The position numbers and the translations under genes are program-made. From NCBI GenBank assembly GCA_964583765.1, contig CAZOWW010000055.1:1-35890 (forward strand): a DNA stretch of 35,890 nt, written 5' to 3'. A model generated the notes under the pieces. The model made no database searches and was not told the DNA's origin. It saw only the letters and a program-made list of their open reading frames with translations. Within the stretch, counting starts at the first letter, position 1. Each line of letters begins with the position of its first letter. Positions 14,300 through 22,702 of this stretch are shown here, piece by piece. Source of the stretch: CAZOWW01 sp964583765. Its GTDB lineage: Bacteria > Actinomycetota > Actinomycetes > Actinomycetales > Kineosporiaceae.

Positions 14300-15226
14300 T
14301 CACCCTCCCTGCACGACGAGCCGGTGGATCGCCCGCCGCCAGACGAGCGCGGCCAGCCCGGCGAGCACCAGCACCCAGAGCGCCTGGACGCCGATGCCCT
14401 GCCAGGCCGCGTGCCCCCGGATGCTGCCCACGTAGATACCCGCCGGCACATAGGTGGTGGCCGGGAACGGCAGCCAGTCCAGCACCGCGCGCAGCCCCGC
14501 CGGGAACACCCGCACCGGCACCAGCGCACCGGACAGGAAGCTCGACACGAGCACGTAGAGCATGACCATGCCGTTCACCTCGACGGTCCAGAACGCGACC
14601 ATCGCCAGGAGCAGCGCGAGCAGGCCCGCGATCGCATAGGCGAGTACCAGGGACAACGGGAACAGACCCGCGGCCTGGGCGCCGGCCGGCAGGGCCAGGC
14701 TCCCGGCGAAGGCGACCAGCGGCAACGACAGCCCGATGATCAGCATCGACCCCTGCAACGACCCGACCAGCTGGGCGACCATCTGGGGCAGGAAGCCCAC
14801 CGGACGCACGACGTCGAAGACGACCGAACCCTCGCGGATGCGATCGCGCAGGTACCGCGTGACCGTGTGTGTCGGGAAGGACCAGGCGATCAGGTTGGCC
14901 AGGGTCAGGTAGACCAGGAGGTCCCCGAGCGGGATCGCCAACGCGCCGGGACGGGCCGCGTACAACGCCTGCCAGACCTTCTTCAGCATGAAGATCCGCA
15001 CCACGGACACGCCCAGCAGCAGCAACATCGTGTTCCGGTAGGAGAGGAACACCGCGGCCCGCGTGCTGGCGACCTTGCGGAGCGAGCGGAGCTGGCGCCA
15101 CCAGGGAAGCTGCGACCCGATCGGGTCGGCCGTCGGCCATGCCCCGGACGACGTCGGGATCACCTCCTGCTCGTCCGTGCCGTCCACGTCGGGTCGGCCC
15201 ACCGGCACGGTGCTCGCGCCGGTCAT
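14300..15226 (-). CDS. ABC-2 type exporter permease (first permease of the operon)
   Basis: The 308-aa protein has about 50 N-terminal hydrophilic residues, then roughly six TM segments. It carries the paired-permease motif YLRDRIREGSVVFDVVRPVGFLPQ (R-x-G-x-x-x-x-x-x-R-P), equivalent to the one in its partner. The ATG at 15226 overlaps the ATPase stop as ATGA, indicating translational coupling. With the next gene it forms the heterodimeric membrane part of an ATP-driven exporter. The unusually long soluble N-terminus (VDGTDEQEVIPTSSGAW) has no recognised domain. Confidence 0.85.
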   Translation of the reverse strand: MTGASTVPVGRPDVDGTDEQEVIPTSSGAWPTADPIGSQLPWWRQLRSLRKVASTRAAVFLSYRNTMLLLLGVSVVRIFMLKKVWQALYAARPGALAIPLGDLLVYLTLANLIAWSFPTHTVTRYLRDRIREGSVVFDVVRPVGFLPQMVAQLVGSLQGSMLIIGLSLPLVAFAGSLALPAGAQAAGLFPLSLVLAYAIAGLLALLLAMVAFWTVEVNGMVMLYVLVSSFLSGALVPVRVFPAGLRAVLDWLPFPATTYVPAGIYVGSIRGHAAWQGIGVQALWVLVLAGLAALVWRRAIHRLVVQGG

Positions 15227-16239
15227 GCCAGCATCTCCAGCCCGCCGTAGATCCGCCGGACCACGCCTTCCAGATCCGGTTCGACGATGGACACGTCGGC
15301 CACGGCATGCCCCGCGGCGAGCCGGGCGATGAGGTCCGAGGCTGCGGTGCGGCCGCCCTCGAAGCGCAGGCGCACCGTGTCGGGTGTCGCCTCGTCGCCC
15401 TCGACCAGTTCGGCGCCCAGGGCGGCCGCCGCCGCGGCGGTGATCGGGGCCGCGCCGGCGTCGTCCTCGGCGATCCGCACGACCAGGGTGCGGTGGGGTG
15501 CGAAGCGGCTCTTGAGCTCGGCGACCCCGCCGTCGTACAGGACCCGCCCGTGGTCGATGAGGATCACCCGGGAGCACAGGCGCTCGACATCGGCCAGATC
15601 GTGCGTGGTCAACACCACCGTGGTGCCGTGCTCGCGGTTCACCTCGGCGATGAACTCCCGCATCGTCGCCTTCGCGACCACGTCCAGGCCGATCGTCGGC
15701 TCGTCGAGGTACAGGATCCGTGGCTGGTAGATCATCGCCGCCGCGAGGTCACCCCGCATGCGCTGGCCCAGGCTGAGCTGCCGGACCGGCCGGTCGAGGA
15801 ACTCAGCCATGTCCAGCAGGTCCACGAACCGGTCGAGCTGGCGCCGGTAGTCCTCCGGCGTCATGCGGTAGAGGGTCGCGATCAGGTCGAGCGAGTCCCG
15901 CAGGGGCAGATCCCACCAGAGCTGCGTGCGCTGGCCGAACACCGCCCCGATCTGCAGCGCATTGCGTTGGCGATCACGCCAGGGAACGATCCCGCCGACC
16001 CGCACCGTGCCCGCGGTGGGCACGAGGATGCCGGTCATGATCTTGATGGTGGTGCTCTTGCCGGCCCCGTTGGGCCCGAGGTAACCGACCATCTCACCTC
16101 GGTCGACGGAGAAGGACACGTCGTCCACCGCCGTCGTCCGCTCCACCTCACGCGTGACGAGGGACCGGAGCAGTGCGAACCGGCCGCTGCTCCGCTTCGG
16201 GCGCACGAATTCCTTGGTCAAGCCTTCTACCCGGATCAC
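15223..16239 (-). CDS. ABC exporter ATP-binding protein
   Basis: The 338-aa nucleotide-binding subunit has complete motifs: Walker A GPNGAGKS at 55-62, Q-loop Gln103, signature LSLGQ at 155-159, Walker B ILYLDE with Asp179 and Glu180, and the switch His213 in TTHDL. The block FGQRTQLWWDLPLRDSL is characteristic of the NatA-like ATPases found with two ABC-2 permeases. Residues beyond about 250 form a C-terminal regulatory domain. The GTG at 16239 has GGGAGGA 8 nt upstream; the codons back to 16287 give an unconvincing extension. It is first in a three-gene minus-strand operon transcribed divergently from the lipoprotein gene at 16460; the 220 bp between them must hold both promoters. Confidence 0.93.
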   Translation of the reverse strand: MIRVEGLTKEFVRPKRSSGRFALLRSLVTREVERTTAVDDVSFSVDRGEMVGYLGPNGAGKSTTIKIMTGILVPTAGTVRVGGIVPWRDRQRNALQIGAVFGQRTQLWWDLPLRDSLDLIATLYRMTPEDYRRQLDRFVDLLDMAEFLDRPVRQLSLGQRMRGDLAAAMIYQPRILYLDEPTIGLDVVAKATMREFIAEVNREHGTTVVLTTHDLADVERLCSRVILIDHGRVLYDGGVAELKSRFAPHRTLVVRIAEDDAGAAPITAAAAAALGAELVEGDEATPDTVRLRFEGGRTAASDLIARLAAGHAVADVSIVEPDLEGVVRRIYGGLEMLA

Positions 16240-16459
16240 GGGTGGTTCCTCCCCTGGCCTCAAGCCCGGGTGGCCGAATCGGTTCACCCAGGCGACGTCG
16301 TCAGGCTATCCAGCGCAGCAGACAGCTCGGCACCGCATTTTCGGGACGACGCGCCGGGCCTGGACAACCGCCGGACGCCCCTGGACGTATACGGACGGAA
16401 GTCGATCTCGCCCGACCCGACGCCGAGATCCGCCGGGTCGCCGAACCCCAGGAGGAGCT

Positions 16460-17830
16460 GTGATCCGAACGAACCCGAACCGGGCGAACCGGTGCCGGGG
16501 CACCCTGCCTGCCGAGCGCATCCGGCGGACGCCGTCCCTCGCGGCCTCCCTGCGGCACCTCTCACCCGTGGTGGTGCTGGTCGCCCTGCTCACCGGCTGC
16601 GGCAGTGCGGGCACCTCGTCGTCCCCGACGCCGTCCGCGGTCGGGCTGCGGGCGCTCACCCCCACGCCGGGGGCCCCGGGCACGTCGTCCACCACCGCCT
16701 TCTCAGAGATCGCGACGCCCACCGCCACGACGTCGACGACCGGTGCCCGGTCGGGACGCAACACGCGAACTCCGACCACCGGCGGGGCCGTCGTCGCTCC
16801 GGTCAGGACCGGCACGACGGGTCCCACGACAGGGGCACCGGCGGCACGGCGGGCGGGTCCGCTGCGCGTCAACATCGACCTGCGTCACCTCCCGAGCTGG
16901 CGACTTTCCGCACCTCTGCGCACGGTGGCCGCAGCGGGTTCCGCGGCCTCGGCGCGCATCCTCACCTTCGGACCGGCGAGGGAGGGCATTCCGGACAGCC
17001 CTGGTTCGTTCGACGTCGGCGCCGACGGCCAGGTGTGGGTCAACGACCCGGTGAACGATCAGGTCGTCGAGTGGTGTCCGAGCCACGCGGCCCGTGTCTG
17101 CACACGGTGCCCGGCCCAGGGCGGCGGGATCTGCCGAGTGCTCCGGACACCCAGTGTGCCTCTGGACATCGCCGTAGGCCGCCGGGGCGTGCTGTACGTG
17201 AACACCTACGTCGCCGGGCACGAACCCCGCGGGGCGGTGGACGCGTTCAGCGCAACCGGTCGGTTCCTGTGGAGCGCACCCACCGGGCGATGGTCCAACA
17301 CCGATCTCCTGCGGATCGGACCCGGGGGTCGGCCGTGGCTGGTCGACCTGGACGGCGTCTGGCGCCCCGTGACGGACATCCACCTGCGGCCGCTGTCCGC
17401 CGCGCGGCAGCAACGCCTCGCCCGGACGGCGCAACCGTTGTCCGGGGGGCGATCCGTCCGCGTCCGGTCCAGCACACGTTTCACGATCGCCTCGAGCAGC
17501 GGGCGCGCGATCCTCGACGCGACGGTGCGCTGCGCCGTACCGTCCGGGTTCGCGACCCCGATGACGCTGGTGCCCAGCACCGGGGACCTCGTCGTCATCC
17601 TGAGTTCCTGCACCACGGTCAGCGGCCGGACCCGATCCCTGACCCGCGTGATCGATCTCTCGCCCACGGGCCGGTTGATCGGACAGGTGGCTCTGGATCC
17701 GTTCGCCTGCTCCGGCGAGTGCGTCACGGCAGTACGACTCGGCGAGGACGGCCACCTGTACGAATTGCAGACCTCACCCCATTGGGGGGTGCGCGTGGTC
17801 CGCTACACCCTGCGCGGCACCGTCCGTTGA
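16460..17830 (+). CDS. Putative lipoprotein with beta-propeller-like repeats, function unknown
   Basis: The 456-aa protein begins at GTG 16460 behind GGAGGA at short (3-4 nt) spacing. The N-terminus is basic (VIRTNPNRANRCRG...), followed by a hydrophobic stretch ending in the lipobox LLTGC (SPVVVLVALLTGCGS), so it is probably lipidated and held outside the membrane. Residues about 60-140 are a Thr/Pro-rich spacer. The remainder shows repeats of the type FDVGADGQVWVNDPVNDQVVEW, DIAVGRRGVLYVNTYVAG and LLRIGPGGRPWLVDLDG, i.e. G-x-D/G-G-x-x-(W/Y)-V, which suggests an NHL/SMP-like beta-propeller. It contains unusually many Cys (CPSHAARVCTRCPAQGGGIC and CSGEC), possible disulfides. The upstream in-frame region back to 16154 is antisense to the ABC gene and was not used. 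Confidence 0.7.
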   Translation: MIRTNPNRANRCRGTLPAERIRRTPSLAASLRHLSPVVVLVALLTGCGSAGTSSSPTPSAVGLRALTPTPGAPGTSSTTAFSEIATPTATTSTTGARSGRNTRTPTTGGAVVAPVRTGTTGPTTGAPAARRAGPLRVNIDLRHLPSWRLSAPLRTVAAAGSAASARILTFGPAREGIPDSPGSFDVGADGQVWVNDPVNDQVVEWCPSHAARVCTRCPAQGGGICRVLRTPSVPLDIAVGRRGVLYVNTYVAGHEPRGAVDAFSATGRFLWSAPTGRWSNTDLLRIGPGGRPWLVDLDGVWRPVTDIHLRPLSAARQQRLARTAQPLSGGRSVRVRSSTRFTIASSSGRAILDATVRCAVPSGFATPMTLVPSTGDLVVILSSCTTVSGRTRSLTRVIDLSPTGRLIGQVALDPFACSGECVTAVRLGEDGHLYELQTSPHWGVRVVRYTLRGTVR

Positions 17831-17871
17831 CCGCCCGGTCCATTGACCACGGTCCGCTGACGGCCCGGTCC
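17826..17871. repeat. Three short direct repeats after the lipoprotein gene
   Basis: Three imperfect copies of a (T/C)TGACC...CGGTCC unit lie side by side at 17826-17841, 17842-17855 and 17856-17871; the first contains the lipoprotein stop codon. The rest of the 229-bp gap to the sigma factor has no gene and no clear terminator, so read-through into the sigma operon is possible. Confidence 0.5.
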
Positions 17872-18059
17872 GGCGGGGTGCGGGAGTCCGGTCTCCCGTC
17901 ACCGTGCCGGACCGGGTGGGTCCCGACACCTCCGACGGAACGAGCCGGACGCCCTCCCCGCGTGGGTCGTGGGCGCGGCCGGCCACGGCTGCCAGGCTCC
18001 AGCCAAGGAAGTCACAGAACCGACCCAACCGAAGCCGCGGGTGCGAGACGTATACGGGC

Positions 18060-18614
18060 GTGAGAACAGTGCAGCAGCAGGAGAACGCCGAGTCGCACGA
18101 GCGCGCGGACCATGCGTTCGACGACTGGGCGGCACCACATCTGGTGGTGATGCGCCGGCTCGCCACGCAACTGGCTCCGGGATGCGATCCGCAGGACATC
18201 GCCCAGGACGCACTCGTGCACGCCTGGCGGAAGTGGCACCGGTTCGATCCCGCCCGGGGAACACCCCGCACCTGGCTGCTCGCCCTGACGGCTGACCGGG
18301 CCCGGTACGCCCGCACCCGCTCGCGGCCTCTGCCCGGGCAGCTCAGCCGGTTCGCAGGACGTCGCGACCCGTGGGTGCTCCTGCCCGAACCCGATGCGGG
18401 CGCCGAGGACCACCTCGAACAGGACCTGGACCTCCGGCGCGCGGTGAGCATGCTCCCGCTGCGTCAGCGCCAGGCCGTCTGTCTCGTCTACTACGTCGGC
18501 GTGACGGTCGAGGAGGCCGCCACGCTCATGGGCTGCCGTCCCGGCACGGTCAAGTCCACCCTGCACGACGCCCGCAAGGCACTTCGAGCCAGGTTGGGAG
18601 GGGATCCGGAATGA
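18060..18614 (+). CDS. ECF-type RNA polymerase sigma factor
   Basis: The predicted protein is 184 aa. Region 2 is in LATQLAPGCDPQDIAQDALVHAWRKWHRFDPARGTPRTWLLALTADRARYARTR, with the conserved DIAQDALVHAW -10 recognition helix and the R-G-x-x-R-T-W-L pattern. Region 4 is at about 125-180: MLPLRQRQAVCLVYYVGVTVEEAATLMGCRPGTVKSTLHDARKALR, a canonical helix-turn-helix for the -35 element. There is no C-terminal extension. Two candidate starts exist, GTG 18060 and GTG 18069, neither with a strong SD; TATACG about 10 nt before 18060 could be a -10 of a leaderless transcript. The stop overlaps the next gene as ATGA, so the sigma factor and its putative antagonist are made together. Confidence 0.9.
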   Translation: MRTVQQQENAESHERADHAFDDWAAPHLVVMRRLATQLAPGCDPQDIAQDALVHAWRKWHRFDPARGTPRTWLLALTADRARYARTRSRPLPGQLSRFAGRRDPWVLLPEPDAGAEDHLEQDLDLRRAVSMLPLRQRQAVCLVYYVGVTVEEAATLMGCRPGTVKSTLHDARKALRARLGGDPE

Positions 18615-20257
18615 GCACGATCGAGGAACGTCTGCAGGCGGACGCCGCCCGCTGGCAATCGCAGGTGGACGGCGCGATGCTCGCACGCACCCCGGCCAGC
18701 GCACGGGACACGTCCGTCGCCGGACCGCAGGACCCGCACGAGATCGGTGACCCCCAGGACCCGCGGGAGATCGGCGACCCCCAGGACCCACACGAGGCCG
18801 GTCACCCCGTGCGGTCGCCGCTCCGCTCGCCCGACGGGGCAGGCGGCAGCACACCTCCCCATCGGAGGGCCACGGGACCGCGCTGGGTGTTCCCCGCAGC
18901 GGCGGCCGCATCCGTGGCTGCGTTGGTGATCGGTGCGCTCACCGTGCTGGGCGGTGGCTCGACGCCCACGCATCCGGCGCTCTCGGCCACCAGGAACCAG
19001 TCCACGCGACCGGGTCCGGCCACCAAGGGATCGTCGGTCGCCCCCGGACCGACCAGCCCTGCGGTGCTCGGCGCTCCTGGATGGTCCGTGCTGGCGACCC
19101 GGCCGGGACCACTCACGCTCGACCCCACTCTGGTCTGGGACGGCACCGAGCTCCTGGCGGTGGGCGGGACCCACCGCGGAGTCCCGACCAGGGCCGTCGC
19201 CGCCTACGACCCGGCCCACAACACCTGGCGGGAACTGGCCCCCATCCCCGGCACGGTGGGTGCGGACCTCGCCTATGCCGGCTGGACGGGCCACCACCTG
19301 ATCGTGCTGGACGCGCCCGATTCCTCGGAGGGGAACGGCTCGGGGACGGTCAGCACGGCGACGAACGACGCCCGATCGACCGGGTCGAGCAGCCATGTGG
19401 GAGCGCTCGACCCCGCCACGGGCACGTGGACCGTGATCGACACGCCGCTGCCCGACGGGAACCAGGTCGTCACACCCGCAGGAGACGACCAGGTGCTCGT
19501 CGCAGTGGTCGCGCAGCCGGTCCTGGGACCCGGAACAGCCCTGACCGCCTCGGCGCCGATCCAGGGGCAGATCCAGGCGGCACGCCTCGACCTGCGCACT
19601 CTCACCTGGACCCGGATCGATCCTCCCCGGGACGGGGGCGACGGCTACGGACTTCAGGGGCTGCGCGTGCTCACCGTGCAGGACACGGTGTGGCTCTGGG
19701 CAGGGAGCCTGCATCAGCAACGGGAGTCCGACGGCAGCACCCTGGCCACGTCCTCGGTGCGGGTCTGGAACCTGTCCCCGGGCGACCGACCGGCCTGGAG
19801 CGAGCGCACCGTGAAGGCGACGCCGAGCGAACGGGGGACCTTCCCGGACACGACGGCGGTCGCCGGCAACAGGGCTTACCTCATCTCCGGCAGCTACCTG
19901 TGCACCATGGCGCCCTGCCCGGCACCGCAACCGAAGCCCGTGCAGGAGCTCGACCCGCAACGCGCCCGCCTCACCAGATTGCCCGCCGACCCGCTCGCGG
20001 CGTACCACGAGAACCTGATCTGGACAGGGACCCGATTGATCACTCTCGACCCGTCGGGGACCACGGCCGACCGCACCGGCGGCTCCCACACCACCTCGGA
20101 CGTCCTGGCGATCTGGAACCCCAGCACGAAGCGCTGGACCCGCGGGAATCCGGTGCCGACCGCGCTGAACAACGCCGTGACCCCCGTCGCCGGAGGCGGG
20201 GCGCTCTACACCCTCACCGCTGACGGGCGACTCATCCGCTTCCTGCCCGCCACGTAA
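18611..20257 (+). CDS. Membrane-anchored anti-sigma-like protein with extracytoplasmic Kelch-like propeller
   Basis: The 548-aa product has a short cytoplasmic head (MSTIEERLQADAARWQSQVD), which resembles the N-terminus of actinobacterial anti-sigma partners, then three 9-residue PQDPHEIGD repeats (39-65). One TM segment spans about 92-113 (VFPAAAAASVAALVIGALTVL). An extracellular domain of about 400 residues contains Kelch-like blades such as LVWDGTELLAVGGTHRG...AAYDPAHNTWRELAPIPG and WNPSTKRWTRGNPVP. No zinc-binding HxxxCxxC motif is seen, so it is not a classical ZAS anti-sigma. The ATG at 18611 overlaps the sigma stop. The arrangement suggests that the propeller senses an extracellular ligand and releases the sigma factor. 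This role is inferred from coupling and topology. Confidence 0.75.
   Translation: MSTIEERLQADAARWQSQVDGAMLARTPASARDTSVAGPQDPHEIGDPQDPREIGDPQDPHEAGHPVRSPLRSPDGAGGSTPPHRRATGPRWVFPAAAAASVAALVIGALTVLGGGSTPTHPALSATRNQSTRPGPATKGSSVAPGPTSPAVLGAPGWSVLATRPGPLTLDPTLVWDGTELLAVGGTHRGVPTRAVAAYDPAHNTWRELAPIPGTVGADLAYAGWTGHHLIVLDAPDSSEGNGSGTVSTATNDARSTGSSSHVGALDPATGTWTVIDTPLPDGNQVVTPAGDDQVLVAVVAQPVLGPGTALTASAPIQGQIQAARLDLRTLTWTRIDPPRDGGDGYGLQGLRVLTVQDTVWLWAGSLHQQRESDGSTLATSSVRVWNLSPGDRPAWSERTVKATPSERGTFPDTTAVAGNRAYLISGSYLCTMAPCPAPQPKPVQELDPQRARLTRLPADPLAAYHENLIWTGTRLITLDPSGTTADRTGGSHTTSDVLAIWNPSTKRWTRGNPVPTALNNAVTPVAGGGALYTLTADGRLIRFLPAT
18725..18805 (+). repeat. Three 27-bp tandem repeats in the anti-sigma-like gene
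   Basis: Three in-frame copies encode PQDPHEIGD, PQDPREIGD and PQDPHEAGH in the cytoplasmic juxtamembrane part. Copy number could vary by slippage and would change the length of the tether between the sigma-binding head and the membrane. Confidence 0.85.
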
Positions 20258-20281
20258 TCAGGGGTCCCTGCGGAGTCCCCT

Positions 20282-20324
20282 GCGTGGATCCGGTCGGCAG
20301 CAAGGGCGCCGGCCGGATCCACGC
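20282..20324 (+). terminator. Strong hairpin after the sigma/anti-sigma operon
   Basis: GCGTGGATCCGG (20282-20293) pairs perfectly with CCGGATCCACGC (20313-20324). The stem continues inward through one G-T pair and four more base pairs to 20298/20308, leaving a 9-nt loop. It starts 25 bp after the anti-sigma stop. A shorter CAGGGG/CCCCTG hairpin (20259-20282) lies just before it. Confidence 0.7.
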
Positions 20325-20424
20325 CGTCCCGGCCCGGAACGTGTCCGGACCGGGGAACGACACGAGACCACGAGGGCGGAACCACCGCGAGGAACGGCCA
20401 CCCGCCGCCTGCCCGCGGACAGAG

Positions 20425-20488
20425 CCTGCGGGGCGAAACGGCCCGGGTCGCCGCTGAGGACGACGCCAGAGCCGTTTCGCCCCGCAGG
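20425..20488. terminator. 18-bp perfect inverted repeat between convergent genes
   Basis: CCTGCGGGGCGAAACGGC (20425-20442) and its exact reverse complement (20471-20488) flank 28 nt that include a smaller GTCG/CGAC stem. It sits between the anti-sigma gene (plus) and the protease gene (minus), 57 bp past the protease stop, so it is most simply the protease terminator and works in both directions. Confidence 0.65.
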
Positions 20489-20544
20489 GCTGATCCACGA
20501 CGATGCCCGGGCCGCGTGGTCAGGGCGGGAACCGCCGTCTCGGA

Positions 20545-22134
20545 TCAGGCTCCTGTGGTGCCGGAGACCGACTGGAAGAGCTTCAGCGCGACGTCGCCGA
20601 GGTAGGGACCCCACATGACCGCGCCGTTGCTGCCGTACTTGAAGCTGTTGAGCGAGTTCAGGTCTCCCACGCCGGTGCTGCGGTCGAAGCCCACGAACCA
20701 CGGACCGCCGCTGGAGCCGCCCGTCATGTTGCAGGTGAGTCCGACGTCCGAGGAATGCCCCACGGTGTCGTTGACGGCCCGTCCGGCACAGCTGATCAGA
20801 GAGGTCCCGTCGTAGGGGCTGGCCTGGGGATAGCCGAACGAGTACATCTCCTGCTGCCGGGCGGTGTTGAACTCGATGCCCTGCCCGCCGACCGCCGCAC
20901 CCAGCGTCTGACCGGACGAGTTCGTCCCGACGTTCGCGAAGGCCACGTCGTAGTTCAGGTCCTCGCTCGCCTGCCACTGGGCCGTCGTGGCCAGGTGGGT
21001 CGCGACGAACGAGCCGTAGGGCCGGGAACCGTTGGTGTACCCCGGCACGAACACCCAATTGGTGGCGAAGGCACTGGAGCCGTAGACGCAGTGGCCCGCG
21101 GTCATCACCGTCGAGGCGTCCCCGCTGCTCACGGCGCTGCCCGAACAGACGTAGTTGACCCCGGCCAGGGTGAAGAAGACCTTTCCCGTGGTGCGGACGA
21201 CCTGGCCGCCCGAGGACCAGCGACCGCCCCCGTTGACCGTCGTGTCCGCCGCGCCGGTGGTGGTCGTGCGTGTCGTGGTGGTGGTCGTGCGCGTCGTGGT
21301 GGGCACCGGACGACTCGTGGTCGTCGTCAGCACTGGTCGCGAGGTGGTCGTCGTGATCACGGGACGCGACGTGGTCGCCGGGAACGTCGAGCTCGTGGTC
21401 GTCGTGACCGTCGTGGTCCGGGTCGAGGACGTCGTCGACGGAACCGTGGTGGCGGACGTCGACGTGGCGGGCGTCGTCCGGGGCGCGCTCGTGCGGGTGG
21501 TCGTCGATCCCGACGGCGGGCGGTGACGGCAGAGGGACGCCACCAGCTCCGAGGCGAGAGCGTTCCGCCCGCCGGACCGGAGGTCGCGGATGACACCGAG
21601 GATCGTCGAGGAGGCCGGGTAGCAACGGTGACGGGTCCACGGCACGCTCGCAGGCACCAGGTACGGCTGGCCGGCGGCGACCGTCCGGTGCTGCGCACCG
21701 CTCCGGGCGCTGCCGGAGATCAGGGTGTCCGCCGAGACGGCGGTGGCCATGCGCTTCGACGTCCAGTAGCCGCGTACCGCCGCCACCTCCGCAGGGGTGG
21801 AGGCCACGCGGGCGGAGCGCACGTCGCTCGTCGCGCCATGGGCCGCGGTCGAGCCCGCCGTCGCGGCGGACCGCGCGGTCGCGACGGTGCCGGAGTCGGA
21901 CGCCGGGGTCCTGGTCTCGGCGAGCCAGGTGGTCGCCTGAGAGACGAGTTCCGTGTCCGGAGTGGCTGTCGATCCATCTGCGGAGGCGTGCCCGGAGGTC
22001 AGGCCCCGGTATCCGGTCATCCCGGCCACGACCATGGCCACGCCCACCAGAAAGATCAGCAGGACGCCGAACCCTCCCCACATCGTGGGGCGTCCCGGCG
22101 AGGATGCTGCATCTGTGCTGTGTCGTGCTCGCAT
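20545..22134 (-). CDS. Membrane-anchored trypsin-like serine protease with Thr-rich stalk
   Basis: The 529-aa protein has a short cytoplasmic N-terminus and one TM segment at about 19-40 (MWGGFGVLLIFLVGVAMVVAG), with no cleavage site I trust. An Ala/Thr/Ser-rich extracellular region follows, then a long Thr stalk with repeated TTTTSRPV units (about 195-300), then a chymotrypsin-fold domain. The catalytic triad is complete: His348 in MTAGHCVYG, Asp396 in DLNYDVAFA and Ser475 in GGSSGGPWF. Cys pairs flank His and Ser as in S1-type bacterial endopeptidases. The start at ATG 22134 has GAGGAG at 6-nt spacing. It probably cleaves proteins at the cell surface. The stalk closely resembles the linkers of the cellulase and pectate lyase here, although this protein has no CBM. 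Confidence 0.88.
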   Translation of the reverse strand: MRARHSTDAASSPGRPTMWGGFGVLLIFLVGVAMVVAGMTGYRGLTSGHASADGSTATPDTELVSQATTWLAETRTPASDSGTVATARSAATAGSTAAHGATSDVRSARVASTPAEVAAVRGYWTSKRMATAVSADTLISGSARSGAQHRTVAAGQPYLVPASVPWTRHRCYPASSTILGVIRDLRSGGRNALASELVASLCRHRPPSGSTTTRTSAPRTTPATSTSATTVPSTTSSTRTTTVTTTTSSTFPATTSRPVITTTTSRPVLTTTTSRPVPTTTRTTTTTTRTTTTGAADTTVNGGGRWSSGGQVVRTTGKVFFTLAGVNYVCSGSAVSSGDASTVMTAGHCVYGSSAFATNWVFVPGYTNGSRPYGSFVATHLATTAQWQASEDLNYDVAFANVGTNSSGQTLGAAVGGQGIEFNTARQQEMYSFGYPQASPYDGTSLISCAGRAVNDTVGHSSDVGLTCNMTGGSSGGPWFVGFDRSTGVGDLNSLNSFKYGSNGAVMWGPYLGDVALKLFQSVSGTTGA

Positions 22135-22702
22135 GGTGGCTCCTCGTCTCCGCCTGGCACGTACCACGGCGTCCCGGCCCCGGGGCCATGTCGAACACCG
22201 CCGGACGGACCGGGCCGCGGACCGCCAGGTCAGGCTTCGCATGTCGGACCCCGGGTCATCCCGGGAACGCCACGGCTCAGGACCGTAGTCACCACCGGGG
22301 GCATCCGGCTAGAGGTAACGAAGAGATAACGGCCAACCTATTCGCACGGTTATTGGGGAGCGCCGGAGAGTTACATCCACCGACTGCCCCGGCGCGGCAG
22401 TGGCCGGGCATCTCCACAGAGACCACGCAGGAGAGCGACGGCCGCACATACCGTTATATAGGAGACATCATCGACGAACGACCAACCCGACGCACCCGGC
22501 GGGGTAGGGCAGCCGTCTCGGGGGACGAAGGTCGCACTTCCGAGTCCCATGCGGAGTGCTACCCGGCAACCTGACAGGTGTCGTAGGATCGGGCGATCCT
22601 TCCATAAGGCCCGTATGGGACGTTATGATCACGGTGGCTCGTGAGGTCCGCAGCCCGGCCAGGATCATGCAGCGCCGAGTCAGGACGGGTGGGTGATCGC
22701 CC
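22135..22702. other. Long divergent intergenic region before the two-TM protein
   Basis: This 568-bp stretch separates the protease gene and the unknown membrane protein gene. No open frame here has an SD or recognisable content. The part 22300-22480 is clearly less GC-rich than the window average, with ATAAC/GTTAT (around 22325 and 22350) and GTTATATAGG near 22453. TATGAT at 22624-22629 is a near-consensus -10 for the downstream gene, but I see no matching -35. Confidence 0.4.
22585..22618. promoter_or_regulatory. Pair of adjacent inverted repeats, operator candidate
   Basis: AGGATC-GGGC-GATCCT (22585-22600) is a perfect inverted repeat. It is followed at once by CCATA-N7-TATGG (22602-22618), and the TATGAT -10 candidate begins 6 bp later. 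Two dyads placed where the -35 region should be suggest repressor or activator binding controlling the gene at 22703. Confidence 0.4.

Noticed and set aside
15139..18063. 974-codon plus-strand frame across the ABC ATPase and lipoprotein genes
   Set aside because: It is antisense to the ATPase and out of frame with the lipoprotein; both of those have convincing motifs and SDs.
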